Under the pieces are notes generated by a model, which saw nothing but the letters and a program-made list of their open reading frames with translations, did not search any database and was not told the DNA's origin. A stretch of 64,000 nt of DNA from NCBI GenBank assembly GCA_949358305.1, contig OX442316.1, positions 17,608,001 to 17,672,000 of the forward strand. Reading direction: 5' to 3'. The translations under genes were made by a program, and so were the position numbers. Of this stretch, positions 1 through 11,540 are shown one piece after another (the stretch's first letter is position 1; each line of letters opens with the position of its first letter). The stretch comes from Strigamia acuminata. Lineage: Eukaryota; Arthropoda; Chilopoda; Geophilomorpha; Linotaeniidae.

Positions 1-168
1 ACACATTAAATAATTTAATCAAATGTCATGTTTAAATTGTTTATTACATACGAGTTATCACCCATCACTGAGAATATTTAAAGTTATGAAATTTCATATT
101 AATATTATATCATATTGCTCTTACATTTAAAATATAGTTTTCAAACGATTAGGTTGTGCAGAACTTTT

Positions 169-1919
169 CTATATAATTGCCAATGGAAATCGGATAAGCG
201 AAGGCACAACTCCCATATTTTTCACATATTGCTCTTGAAGACAGTAATATATTTTACCATATTCAACTCTATTGAAGTAAGGTGTTGCATATATTCGGAT
301 GCCAACTGGTGCAGCAAAATATCTCTTAAAACCGACTTGACATTGGAATTCTGTATCAACAGTGGCAAAACCTCCAAAATGCAATGCATATTGTTTTGCT
401 AAATCGTTATCAGTGCTACTGTAGCAAAGTGACAAGCCAAGTCTAGTTAGAGTTACAGCTGTATAAAACTGGGGACAACTTTTGTTCTTTGTATGAATAT
501 TGTCAATATAGTTCGAATATAATCCACCGAACAGGTAACTTGGTCCAACCACACCATTCAACGCCATACATGAAACGAAATCCCGCACGTAGAAACCACA
601 GCCGTCGCGGTTGTGGTCGGAATAAAAAACTTGGGATTGAAAGTTTTTCGGACAAGAATACGCTTTTGTAAGAGGATTTTTTACTGCGTACACTTCGTCG
701 CCTGGAGATGGTGGATGGCGTATAAACGTAGCGTAAGCTCCGCCAAAGGTATAATCGTAAACTACAGATTTACAAGAACCGTCGTCTAAATTCGCAGCAA
801 AGTTGAAATTGCTCGATTTTGGTCCGGTGCAGCCATGATGAATATTCCGACTGGAAAACAGATACAAGTTAATTTTTATTTAATCAAAGAAAAGAGAAAA
901 ATAAAATGAGCTACTCACGTGTAATAATCGCGAATAACGTCGCTAAACATTTGTCTCACGTTGGTGAGCATTGTAGGCGAGGCTTCATGAAAGTGGAACG
1001 AAGTTATCAAATTGGATAACACATCACCGGACCTGGCAACTGCTACCATACATTCTGACGTCGCACCTTCATCCCAATTCCGTTCACTTGAAAACCGAAC
1101 CTCTTTGTCCAATATGGCCTCTTTATATTCAGTCAACAATGAAGAATCGAGTTGTTGGTGTTGTTGATCATCCAAAGAAAAACCAGTACGTGTCATATAC
1201 TCGACAAGAGACAATTTCGAAGCCGATAAAATTTTGCTTTTATTATTGGCGTGGTTGTGTAAAAGATTTTTTTTTAAATAATCTTCCATGGCAAAAACCA
1301 TTCCGACGTCCACACTTTTCGTGTAATGAGTCCCGTAATCCATCACAATCATTTCGGTGAGGTTCCTGGCTTGTCTAGTGTCGTTTCCGACTCCGAGAGC
1401 TGTGAATACTTGCATAAATCTTGCCCGAACCACTTCAGCCATTGTAGCGTCTGATGCCGAGATTACTCGATAAATGACTCGCCTGATTTGACTTCTGCAA
1501 GTGAAGGCGTCGTTTTTAACTTGAACACTTTTCATTTGCTGGTAATCGTCGGAAAAAGAGTAATAAAGCGGCAGGAATTGCTTCGGCCAAACGTCAGTGG
1601 CCACTTTCAAACCAGTGGATGAAAGTGCGGTGTAATTCGACCAATGGTCAAATATCTCCGCTTCGACTTGCTTCTCCTGGACGTCTACCGGAACTGCAAC
1701 GGTGTTGTCTGGAATCAGGAACTTTCCATCGCTCGTTAATTGACATTTGCGGTAGGACCGTACCATCAAATGCTTTTTGTCAGTGTTGGTGAGTGCGTCC
1801 CATCCAAAACCAGGCACAATTCTCAATTTCTCGACTTCTGGACAAGATTCCAGTTCAGCATTACTAAAAATTGAAACTAAAACAATAACGCAAAAGCACG
1901 ATTCCCCTACCGAAAACAT
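169..1919 (-). CDS. MPEG1-like MACPF protein, paralog A (secreted perforin-2-like)
   Basis: Two exons, 1919-919 and 850-169, are joined across a 68-bp intron (donor GTGAGT, acceptor TTTCCAG) and give 560 aa. Residues 1 to about 21 are a signal peptide. The MACPF region follows, with the family core YGTHY at 195-199 followed by TKSVDVGM. Exon 2 starts at RNIHHGC and carries a cysteine-rich P2-like domain ending in YYCLQEQ and a short tail. MPEG1/perforin-2 proteins oligomerise into pores on microbial membranes. Classical members (about 700 aa) continue into a transmembrane segment and cytoplasmic tail; this one stops first, so it should be soluble. The second Gly of the usual MACPF Gly pair is Met. 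AATAAA lies on the minus strand at 45-40. Three N-glycosylation sequons are visible (NYT, NDT, NLT). Family assignment rests on motif recognition; the start is set by the signal peptide and the conserved ATG context shared with paralogs. Confidence 0.87.
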
Positions 1920-1985
1920 ATTGCGAGTGTAGCGAACAATGTGAACGTGAACTGTAAAAGCTTGTATGTGCAGTTAATTAAGTAA
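1920..1985 (-). promoter_or_regulatory. 5' flank of paralog A, TATA-less relative to B
   Basis: The leader CAAGCTTTTACAGTTCA is nearly the same as that of gene B. The segment holding B's TATATATA is missing here: A reads TTAATTAACTGCACATACAAGC where B has an extra dozen or so bases with the TATA box. The start site is therefore uncertain, and A may be expressed differently from B. Confidence 0.4.
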
Positions 1986-2767
1986 AGAAATCTGACATTA
2001 CAAATACAATGCACGCAGTTACGTATCATGAAATCAAGTGAACTGTGAAAGGAGATAAAAATGATAAAGTCGGGTGGTTTCTCAAATCATATGACATTTA
2101 TTACTAAAATTAAAGTTACCGTAAACAAATTCTATGCCGACAAGTGGCTAAGTTACAATTACTATTAAACTATACATTATTTTGGCTTCGTAAAGCCTTA
2201 AAATAATATCATTTCGTTTTTCAAACAGTCCAGATAAATGGGTAAAACTTATTCATTTATCTAGGAAATATAGATGTCATCTCATATCGGTCTGATCGTC
2301 TGGTTCCTTGGTTCCTTATAGGTTCTATGGTGTGTAATGGTTAATTAATGGCATCCGAGGCGTACGGTTGGCTTTTCTGCATCGCCACAACCGGATTTGA
2401 TTATTGAAGTTGATAAGTACTTTTTAGTTATCAAACAATGATCATATATAAATTCCTTGGAATTTATATCTTAAAATGGTTGAAATGGTTAGTGTATAAC
2501 ACATGAGTAATTCGCGTGCCAGTTACCGCGTAACAATACAAAATATGAATTATAAATAATTTATATCGTGCTTCACAATCTGAGTAAATTTATTACAATT
2601 TACTACAGAGAAATTAGGACTTCTTAATGCAAGTTGTGATGAATAAATTACCGATAATTTTATTCCACAACAAAATGTTTCCGGATCCGTGAAATGGCAT
2701 CTTAAGTGAAATTACTAATGAAATTCAACTCTGGATTTAAACTGAAACTTACAAATATTAATATGTT
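1986..2767. other. Intergenic DNA, no gene recognised
   Basis: AT-rich sequence between the A 5' flank and the imperfect repeats at 2768. The first about 60 bases still resemble the B 5' flank (the run ATCTGACATTACAAATACAATG is shared in plus orientation). Nothing else was recognised. Confidence 0.5.
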
Positions 2768-2945
2768 TGATGAGTTACGCCATAACCAAGGTCCATACCC
2801 ACAATCCTGGCTACATGCTAGATGAGAGTTATACCATAGCCGCAGTCCATACCCACAACTCGGCTGTAGTCTTGAGGTCCACTGATGAGATTTACCGTAC
2901 CCGAGATGCATACCCACGATTCCGGCTACAGTCTCCTCATGGTCA
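2768..2945. repeat. Three diverged tandem units of about 52-64 bp
   Basis: Three successive blocks begin with GATGAG and contain CCATACCCACA or CATACCCACGA, then GGCTAC or GGCTGTAG (starts near 2768, 2821 and 2885). On the minus strand they read as repeated CGYG..LW.NS-like peptides, but the frame is not kept across units, so this looks like a decayed minisatellite. Confidence 0.5.
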
Positions 2946-3384
2946 CACGACCGACATCGGGCAGCCGGACGTGGAGGCGTTACTACCATCTCCACGTCAA
3001 GTGTACGAGCGATTTAGGTTTTCTTAGGCCCGAAAAATAGGGCGCTGGTCCGTGTAAAGTGTTACACGGCCAGCCAGAAGCAGAAGTAGTAGAAAGGGCT
3101 CAAGTAAGTACAAGGATTCAAACAAATATCATGACAAGAGCGGTTATATTTCCGGTTGAAGGGAAATATATACCAAATGAGAATAATGGGTTGACCATTG
3201 CTCCGATAGGATCATTGGTCAGCAGAATTCTTCTAATCCCTGCTTACAGGAACTGGATACTCAAGAACATAGCTTTCTACTAAGTCAGTACAGGAACTGT
3301 ATAGCCAAGACATATTCAGGATTATGTCATTGTCTTAAGTTGAACTCTGTGCAGGTGCGAGGCACAGTATACTGTCGATTGCAA
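2946..3384. other. Intergenic DNA, unassigned
   Basis: An open stretch at 3059-3283 (plus) has no recognisable domain. It lies immediately before the IR-like fragment but is not homologous to the corresponding upstream sequence of the second IR copy at 8563. It may be inserted DNA that truncated the first copy. Confidence 0.4.
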
Positions 3385-3679
3385 TTTGAAAAATAATAAA
3401 TTTGAGTCAGTTTCCATCCTGACTGTGTACGCTCCGCTCTTGATTTTGACTGTTGGGCTGTGCAGCGGTCTTTTAGTTGTACCTTTTGAAGGAATGTATA
3501 ACTGGATGCTAAAGGGGAATTGTAAAGCTCCAACAACAAACCGGAAGGGGCATACTGTGTCAGTTGAAGCACCAAAAAAGACTTTTTATGCTTATCGAAC
3601 ATTTAGTCAAAGGAAAGGACTTAGAAAAAGAATAGTATCTAGTCGTCGTTCTCCCGGTGCAGTGAGTTTTTATTTCTGA
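3385..3679 (+). pseudogene. Ionotropic-receptor 3' fragment, copy 1 (5'-truncated)
   Basis: This plus-strand stretch encodes NNKFESVSILTV, a hydrophobic segment (APLLILTVGLCSGLLVVPFE) and a basic tail. It is the clear paralog of 8815-9063. Similarity to that copy starts abruptly at about 3385, and the S2-lobe exon present at 8563-8687 is absent. Copy 1 reads through to a stop at 3677-3679, while copy 2 has a 5-base deletion near 9055 and stops earlier. The hydrophobic segment corresponds to the last membrane helix of an IR/iGluR-type channel. With no ligand-binding or pore exons in reach it should be non-functional. Confidence 0.55.
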
Positions 3680-3883
3680 TTTATTAGGTAAGATTAATTA
3701 ATAATTAATCATTTAGGATAAGAAAATGAAATTTATCTAACACTTTATTAGAATATTTAGACTAATAAGTATTATACATTAAATAATATAATCAAATGAT
3801 ATGCAATTACATATTAATATTATATCATAAGGCTTGTACATTTAGAATATAGTTTTCAAACGATAAGGTTGTGTAGAACTTTT

Positions 3884-5626
3884 CTATATAATTACCAATG
3901 GAAATCGGATAAGCGAAGGCAGAACTCTCATATTTTTCACATACTGTTCTTGAAGACAGTAATATACTTTACCATATCTAAAAAAACCCTGATCTTTTGC
4001 ACGAATTTCGATGCTAGCTGGTTCAGCAAAATATCTCTTAAAACCGACTTGACATTGGAATTCTGTATCAACAGTGGCAAAACCTCCAAAATGCAATGCA
4101 TATTGTTTTGCTAAATCGTTATCGGGGCTACTAACGCAAAATACCCATCCTAACAGAGGTAAACGTAAAGGTGTATAAAACTGGGGACAACTACTGTTCT
4201 TTGTATGAATATTGTCACTATTATCCGAATATAATCCACTGAACAGGTAACTTGGTTCAACCGAGTCATTTAATGCCACACATGAAAAGAAAGTCCACAC
4301 GAAGGAACCACCGTCGTAGTATCGGTGGTAGGTATAAAAAACTTGGGATTGAAAGTTTTTCGGACAAGAATACGCTTTTGTAAGAGGATTTTTCACTGCG
4401 TACTTTTCGTCGTCTGGACCTGGTGGATGGGCTTTATTCGTAGCGTAAGCTCCACCAAAAGTATAATCGTAAACTATGGATTTACAAGAACCGTCGTCTA
4501 AATTCGCAGCAAAGTCGAAATTGCTCGATTTTGGTCGGGTGCAGCCACGATGAATATTCCGTCTAATAAACAAATACAACTGGTATTATATTCAATCAAA
4601 GAAAAGAGAAAAATGAGCTACTCACGTGTAATAATCGCGAATAACGTCGCTAAACATTTGTCTCACTTTGATGAGCATTGCAGGCGAGGCTTGAAAGTAT
4701 AACGAATAAGTTATCAAACTGGATAACACATCACCGGATCTGGCAACTGCTACCATACATTCTGACGTTGCACCTTCGTCCCAATTCAGTTCACTTGAAA
4801 ACCGAACATTTTTGTCCAATATGGCCTCTTTATATTCACTCAACAATGAAGAATCGAGTTGTTGGTGTTGTTGATCTTCAAAAGAAAAGCCAGTACGTGT
4901 CATATACTCGACAAGAGACAATTTCGAAGCCGATAAAATGTTGCTTTTATTATTGGCGTGGTTGTGTAAAAGATTTTTTTTTAAATAATCTTCCATGGCA
5001 AAAACCATTCCGACGTCCACACTTTTCGTGTAATGAGTCCCGTAATCCATCACAATCATTTCGGTGAGGTTCCTGGCTTGTCTAGTGTCGTTTCCGACGC
5101 CGAGAGCTGTGAATACTTGCATAAATCTTGCCCGAACCGCTTCGGTCATTGTAGCGTCTGATGCCAAGTTTACGCGATAAATGACTCGCCTGATTTGACT
5201 TCTGCAAGTGAAGGCGTCGTTTTTAACTTGGAGACTTTTCATTTGCTGGTAGTCGTCGGAAAAGGAGGAATAGAGCGGCAGGAATTGCTTCGGCCAAACG
5301 TCAGTGGCCACCTTCAAACCAGTGGATGAAAGTGTGGTGTAATCGGACCAGTGTTCAAATATCTCCGCTTCGACTTGCTTTTCCTGGAAGTCTACCGGAA
5401 CTGCAACGGTGTTGTCTGGAATCAGGAACTTTCCATCGCTCGTTAATTGACATTTGCGGTAGGACCGTACATTCAAATGCTTCTTGTCAGTGTTGGTGAG
5501 TGCGTCCCATCCAAAACCAGGCACAATTCTCAATTTCTCGACGTCTGGACAAGATTCCAGTTTAGCATTACTAAAAATTGAAATTAAAACAATAACGTAA
5601 AAGTACGATTCCCCTACCGAAAACAT
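3884..5626 (-). CDS. MPEG1-like MACPF protein, paralog B
   Basis: Exons 5626-4626 and 4562-3884 join over a 63-bp intron (GTGAGT...TTATTAG) to give 559 aa. Order: signal peptide (1 to about 21), MACPF region with YGTHY followed by TKSVDVGM, P2-like domain from RNIHRGC to YYCLQEQ, no membrane anchor. Exon 1 is nearly identical to paralog A. Exon 2 is closest to paralog D, differing in a few short blocks (after FGGAY, around HRYYDGG, and before YGKVYYC). A canonical TATATATA lies about 50 bp upstream of the ATG. The 3' flank lacks a segment of roughly 70 bp that in A and D carries the likely poly(A) signal; an alternative AATAAA lies at 3749-3744. Predicted secreted pore-forming immune effector, by family. 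Confidence 0.87.
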
Positions 5627-5671
5627 ATTGCGAGTGTAGCGAACGATGTGAACTTGAACTGTAAAAGCTTG

Positions 5672-5679
5672 TATATATA
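5672..5679 (-). promoter_or_regulatory. TATA box of paralog B
   Basis: TATATATA on the minus strand, 46-53 bp upstream of the ATG at 5626. It is followed by the leader CAAGCTTTTACAGTTCA shared with gene A. Confidence 0.55.
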
Positions 5680-6247
5680 CTGTATATGCTGTTAATTAAT
5701 TAAAGAAATCTGACATTACAAATACAATGAACGCATTAATCATTCATTCATTATCGGCATTTTTCGGTAAAAGATCATTAATAACATTCAAGTTATGCTA
5801 TTACAACTGAAGTAATAAAACACACATTGTAAATAAATTCCCGAATCGTTAGACGTTTACCTGATAATCAGAAATTAAACTTCAATTACAGTTCAAGTTT
5901 GAAAAAAGCAAAGAAACAAATTGTTGTTGCCTAGTGACTACGCTATTTTTCAAATATGTTTTGGAATATTTAAGCACAGAACAGAACCAAAACACATTTT
6001 AAAAAAAATATAAAAAATGATAAATGCATTTATCATTTTCAAAATTGTATATCGCGTACGACCCATTTGATTTTGTAGTTTTTCAAAACAAATTTATTCC
6101 TACAGACAATATTTAATACTCCGTATTACATATTGTAATGTATTTAGGACAACAAGAGTACATTTAAAATATCGTATTCAAACAGTAAGGTATAAGATTA
6201 TTATATGGGTGTGAAGATCTTTTACAATTTTAAGGATACCGGTAACT
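5680..6247. other. Intergenic DNA between B promoter and C 3' end
   Basis: AT-rich DNA. The right part (about 6140-6247) is the C 3' flank and resembles the 3' flanks of E and F (TACATTTAAAATAT, ATTATTATATGG, GTGAAGATCTTTT). No gene was found. Confidence 0.5.
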
Positions 6248-7963
6248 TTAAAGATTTTCAATTGGAAATCGGATAAGCAAAGGCACAACGCTCATATTTT
6301 TAACATTTTGTTCTTGAAGACAGTAATATACTTTACCATAATAAAATGTATTGCCAACTGCATACATTGAGATTCCACGTGACAAAGCAATATGTCTCTT
6401 ATAACCGACTGGGCATTGGAAATCTGTATCGACCGTAGCAAAACCTCCAAAAGGCAATTCGTATTGCTTTGCTAAATCGTTATCGCTTTTACTAAAACAA
6501 AGTGAAAATACTTGTTCACCTAGATCGAAATTTGTATAAAACTGTGGACAACTTTTATTCTTTGTATGAATATTGTCCACGTAATTCGAATACAATCCGC
6601 CAAAATACAGGTAATTTGACCCAACCGAGTCACCTGCGAGTGCCATACATGAAACGAAACTATACACGTGGTAACTTTCGCCAGTGTAATAGTGGTAAGA
6701 ATAAAAAACCTGCGCTAGAAAGGTTTTTGGACAGGAAGCCGCCCCTGTAAGTGGATTGTACGCTTCCGTTTGCTTATCTCCATGAATCACTCTTTCCGCT
6801 ACATACATTCCTCCAAACACATAATCGGAACCACTAGGTTTGCAAGAACCATCGTTTAAATTAGCAACAAAGTCGAAGTTGCTAGAGTTTGGTTGGGTGC
6901 AGCCACGATGAATATTCCGACTGAAAAATAGATACAAGATTTCTTTTATTCGATCAAAGAAAAGAGAAAAATGAGCTACTTACGTGTAATAATCGCGAAT
7001 AACGTCTCTTAATAGTTGTTTTACTTTGGTGAGCGTTGCAGGTGGCGATGAAGGAAAGTTGGAAGAAGTGACCAAACTGGCTAACTCTTCGCCAGATTTG
7101 TCAATTGCTACCAAACATTTTGAGGTCGCAACTCCGTCCCAATTCAGTCCACTAGAAAACCGAATCTCTTTGTTCAACGTGGCTTCTTTATATTCACTCA
7201 ACAGTGAAGCATCTAGATGATGTTGTTGATCTCCCAAAGAAAAGCCACTATCATACTCAACAAGAGACCATTTCGATGCCGATAAAATTTTGCTTTTGTT
7301 ATTGGCGTGATTTTTCAAGAAATCATTTTTTAAATGATCTTCTATTGCATAAACCATTCCGACGTCCACATTTTTCGTGTAATGAGTCCCGTAATTCATC
7401 ACAATCATCTTGCTAAGTCGTCTGGCTTGTCCAGGGTCGTTGCTGGTTAGAGCTGTGATTACTTGCAGAAAACTTTCCTTAACGTCATCACCGATTGTAG
7501 CGTCTGATGTCGAGTTTAGGCGGTAAATGACTCGCCTGATCTGACTTCTGCAGGTGAAGGCTTCGTTTTTAATTTGAACACTTTTCATTTGCTGGTAGTC
7601 GTCGGAAAATGTGTAGTAGAGCGGCAGGAATTGTTCCGGCCAAACGTCAGTGGCCACTTTGAAACGAGCGGATGAAAGTGCAGTGTAATCCGACCAGTGT
7701 TCGAACATCTCCGCTTCGATCTGCTTCTCCTGAATTTCTACCGGGACTGCAACAGTGTTGTCCGGAATCATGAATTTTCCATCACTCGTTAATTGACATT
7801 TTTCGTAGGTCCATTTCATCGTCTGCTTCTTGTCAGTGTTGGTGAGTGCGTCCCATCCAAAACCAGGCACAATTCGCAATTTCTCGACGTCCGGACACGA
7901 TTCCACACTAATGATGCAAACGATAAAAGTAACGCAAAAGTACCAGTTTCTTGTGGAAAACAT
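6248..7963 (-). CDS. MPEG1-like MACPF protein, paralog C
   Basis: Exons 7963-6984 and 6920-6248 join over a 63-bp intron (GTAAGT...TTTTTCAG) to give 550 aa. The signal peptide (MFSTRNWYFCVTF...) differs from A and B and resembles those of D and G. The MACPF region has YGTHY followed by TKNVDVGM; the P2-like domain starts RNIHRGC and ends YYCLQEQ; there is no membrane anchor. C is a more diverged subtype: MKWTYEKCQ replaces VRSYRKCQ near residue 55, and the P2 loops are its own. The tail ends FPIENL, where E and F have PFE(N/T)LSTCPAHC and read on. TATAAATA lies about 40 bp upstream of the ATG. Predicted secreted pore-forming immune protein, by family. Confidence 0.85.
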
Positions 7964-8002
7964 GTTGCGACTGTGTCGAGCAAGGTGTAAGAGAACTAAT
8001 GC

Positions 8003-8010
8003 TATTTATA
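8003..8010 (-). promoter_or_regulatory. TATA box of paralog C
   Basis: TATAAATAG on the minus strand, 40-47 bp upstream of the ATG at 7963. The upstream sequence, including GTACTGTACAGTTGCC, recurs as an orphan copy at 11541-11675. Confidence 0.65.
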
Positions 8011-8562
8011 CAATGTACTGTACAGTTGCCAAGAAGTTGAATCTTGGCAACTTCAATTACTTCATCACGGATTGTACGACGTAGTCCTGTGTAATTCAGA
8101 CATTTTTAGAATATGCTTTTGGTAGGTTGATAATCGAAACGGCGACAAATTATTTCACTCCCATCTTTGACTCATTTCTCCCCCTAAAATGATTTAAATT
8201 TTTCCCTCCACTCAACCCCCCCCCCCCCCCCCCAAATAAACTATTGCACTGCCTTAATTTTTGTTTCCTTTAATCAATGTTTTATCCCACAACACATTTT
8301 CCCCACTTATTAGTACACCAATACTTTCTACTGTTCTACACTTAACGTCTCAGTTAAAATTACCGAATAAAAAGTTGAAGGACTTTCTCAAATAAAATGA
8401 ATACAAAATGGCATTCAAAGCAGGATAAGCTTACGTGGCGTGGATGGGAGAGGTTTGTGTCTCGTCCATTAATTAGATATTTAATTAAAATAATGTTTTT
8501 GCTTCGATAGAAATATATACAGGAAGAATTTTTGATTTTCACTGATTTTTGCACATGATCAG
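8011..8562. other. Intergenic DNA with an 18-base poly-C tract
   Basis: Positions 8011-8135 are the C upstream region, duplicated at 11541. A run of 18 C occurs at 8216-8233 in otherwise AT-rich DNA. Positions 8400-8540 read open on the plus strand for about 35 codons without a recognisable domain or splice sites. No upstream exons of the IR fragment were found here. Confidence 0.5.
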
Positions 8563-9063
8563 GGGACTGTGAAATGGTTCGAGAGCAGGTCCTGCAATCT
8601 GATCGCTGTGGGTCCGGTGTACTTGAAAATTGGAGTCACTATAGCAACAAACATGGATTCTGAGTACTACAGGGGCCTTGATTGGGGGTAAAAAGAATCA
8701 AAATTAAAAATTTCTCATTATTTATATATTTATTATTAATTTTTTTTAAGGTTACGTTTGTCAAAGGAAGTTGGAATTGCACGACGAATTGAGAAGGAAC
8801 ATTGGGACAAATTAAAAAATAATAAATTTGAGTCAGTTTCCATTCTGACTGTGTGCGCTCCTCTCTTTATTTTGGGTGTTGGGCTGTGCAGCAGTCTTTT
8901 AATTGTACCTTTTGAAGGAATGTATAACTGGATGCTAAGGGGGGATTGTAAAGGTCCAACAACGAACCGGAAGAGGCATACTGTGTCAGTTGAAGCACCA
9001 AAAAAGACTTTTTATGCTTATCGAACATTTAGTCAAAGGAAAGGACTTAGAAAAAGTGTCTAG
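8563..9063 (+). pseudogene. Ionotropic-receptor 3' fragment, copy 2 (S2 lobe + last TM)
   Basis: Two plus-strand exons, 8563-8687 and 8751-9063, join in frame over a 63-bp intron (GT...TTTAAG) and give 145 codons plus stop. Exon 1 reads WFESRSCNLIAVGP, YLKIGVTIATN and YYRGLD; exon 2 continues LRLSKEVGIARRIEKEHW. That is the S2 ligand-binding lobe pattern of IR/iGluR channels (a K/R-rich S2 segment, '..Y...L...L...G....I...W'). It is followed by a hydrophobic helix (APLFILGVGLCSSLLIVPFE) and a basic tail. The S1 lobe, pore and first helices are absent in the available 430 bp upstream, which ends at gene C's promoter. I call it a truncated, co-duplicated fragment, though an unusual distant 5' part cannot be excluded. 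Confidence 0.6.
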
Positions 9064-9365
9064 TCGTCGTTTTCCCGGTGCAGTGAGTTTTTATTTCTGA
9101 TTTATTAAGTACGATTAGTTAATAATTAATCATTTAGGATAAGAAAATGAAATTTATTTAACACTTTATTAGAATATTTAGACTAATAAGTATTACACAT
9201 TAAATAATATAATCAAATGTCATGTTTAAATTGTTTATTACATACGAGTTATTATCAACCATCTATGAGGATATTTAATGTTATGCAATTACATATTAAT
9301 ATTATATTATAGTACTTGTACATTTAAAATATAGTTTTCAAATGTTAAGGTTGTGCAGAACTTTT

Positions 9366-11099
9366 CTATATAATTGTCAATGGAAATCGTATAAGCGAAG
9401 GCACAACTCCCATATTTTTCACATACTGTTCTTGAAGACAGTAATATATTTTACCATATTTAATATAAGGGAGATCTTTTCCCCTAATTACGATGCTAGC
9501 TGGTTCAGCAAAATATTTCTTAAAACCGACTTGACATTGGAATTCTGTATCAACAGTGGCAAAACCTCCAAAATGCAATGCATATTGTTTTGCTAAATCG
9601 TTATCGGGGCTACTAACGCAAAATACCCAGTCTAACAGAGGTAAACTTAAAGGTGTATAAAACTGGGGACAACTTTTGTTCTTTGTATGAATATTGTCAC
9701 TATGACGCGAATATGATCCACCGAACAGGTAACTTGGTTCAACCGAGTCATTCAATGCCACACATGAAACGAAAGTCCATATGAAGAAACTATTGTCGTA
9801 GTATTCGTGGTGGATATAAACAACTTGGGATTGAAAGTTTTTCGGACAAGAATACGCATTTGTAAGAGGATTTTTCGCTCTGTACTTTTCGTCGTGTGGA
9901 TCTGGTAGATGGCGATTAAACGTATTGTAAGCTCCGCCAAAGGTATAATCGTAAACTATAGATTTACAAGAACCGTCGTCTAAATTCGCAGCAAAGTCGA
10001 AATTGCTCGATTTTGGTCGTGTGCAGCCACGATGAATATTCCGTCTAATAAACAAATACAACTGGTATTTTATTCAATCAAAGAAAAGAGAAAAATGAGC
10101 TACTCACGTGTAATAATCGCGAATTACGTCGCTAAAGATTTGTCTCACGTTGATGAGCATTGCAGGCGAGGCTTCATGAAAGTGGAACGAAGTTATCAAG
10201 TTGGATAACACATCACCGGTTCTGGCAACTGCTACCATACACTCTGACGTCGCACCTTCGTCCCAATTCAGTTCACTTGAAAACCGAACCTTTTTGTCCA
10301 ATAAGGCTTCTTTATATTCACTCAACAACGAAGAATCGAGTTGTTGGTGTTGTTGATCTATCAAAGAAAAGCCAGTACGTGTCATATACTCGACAAGAGA
10401 CAATTTCGAAGCCGATAAAATTTTGCTTTTATGATTGGCGTGGTTGTGTAAAAATTTATTTTTTAAATATTCTTCCATGGCAAAAACCGTTCCGACGTCC
10501 ACACTGTTCGTGTAATGAGTCCCGTAATCCATCACAATCATTTCGGTGAGGTTCCTGGCTTGTCTAGTGTCGTTTCCGACTCCGAGAGCTGTGAATACTT
10601 GCATAAATCTTGCCCGAACCGCTTCAGCTATTGTAGCGTCTGATGTCGAGATTACTCGATAAATGACTCGCCTGATCTGACTTCTGCAAGTGAAGGTTTC
10701 GTTTTTAATTTGGAAACTTTTCATTTGCTGGTAGTCGTCGGAAAATGAGGAATAGAGCGGCAGGAATTGCTTCGGCCAAACGTCAGTGGCCACTTTCAAA
10801 CCAGTGGATGAAAGTGCGGTGTAATCCGACCAGTGTTCAAATAGCTCTGCTTCGACTTGCTTCTTCTGGAAGTATACCGGAACTGCAACGGTGTTGTCTG
10901 GAATCAGGAATTTTCCATCGCTTGTCAATTGACAGTTGCGGTAGGATCGTACCATCAAATGCTTCTTGTCAGTGTTGGTGAGTGCGTCCCATCCAAAACC
11001 AGGCACAATTTGCAATTTATCAACGTCTGGACAAGATTCCACACTAATAATGCCAATTAAAAAAGTAACGCAAAAGTACGAGTTTCTTGTGGAAAACAT
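9366..11099 (-). CDS. MPEG1-like MACPF protein, paralog D (chimeric)
   Basis: Exons 11099-10108 and 10044-9366 join over a 63-bp intron to give 556 aa. An in-frame ATG at 11180 lies upstream of the TATA-like element and is rejected; the signal peptide MFSTRNSYFCVTFLIGIIS is the likely start. The signal peptide resembles C and G, the mature MACPF part resembles A and B (HLMVRSYR.CQ near residue 50), and exon 2 is closest to B. The MACPF core is YGTHY followed by TNSVDVGT, again missing the second Gly. There is no membrane anchor. The upstream region is shared with gene G 30 kb away. AATAAA lies at 9239-9234. Predicted secreted pore-forming immune effector, by family. Confidence 0.86.
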
Positions 11100-11540
11100 G
11101 TTGCCACTGTGTCGAGCAAGGTATGAGTGAACTATTGTATATGACAACCCATATAAATATATGTAGATAAATAATGACAAAAACGCATAGCAAATAAATT
11201 CTTGTTAATCTAGCAAATGATTATCACCAGGTGTTCCTCTTTGCCTGTCAATCAGAAATTCAAGTTCAAAACCTAGAGTCATGCCGACTTATGGCAAAGA
11301 GGCGGCCGCCTTAGAAGGCACAACTGAGTGGTGGCATTTTTGATCCAACAAGATTGTGTATGTCAATTTGTGATGTGGTTTTGACAAATTAATATGTACA
11401 CTTGCTGACATATCTTTGCAAGATGTTGTAAGTGAATTTAATAAGTGAAAACCAAAATTTCTGGCACTTAAAAATGTCTTAGTTTGTTCGGTTGGCCATA
11501 GAATACCATTTTCAAAAAATTTTGTATTTTCAACTAGTAA
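11100..11540 (-). promoter_or_regulatory. D upstream region, paralogous to the G upstream region
   Basis: A TATA-like block (TATATTTATATGGG, about 11150-11163) is followed by ACAATAGTTCACTC, as in gene G. Further upstream, blocks such as CAAATGATTATCACCAGGTG, GAGGCGGCCGCCTTAGA and CACAACTGAGTGG are shared with 40770-40930. From about 11465 the sequence matches the inner part of a Tigger-type MITE (see 25591), here truncated. Confidence 0.6.

Noticed and set aside
11100-11180. Longer N-terminus for gene D (and similar extensions for E, F and G)
   Set aside because: In D, G and F the upstream in-frame ATG lies before the TATA or TATA-like element; in E it only adds a non-signal extension. The internal ATG gives a signal peptide shared by paralogs.
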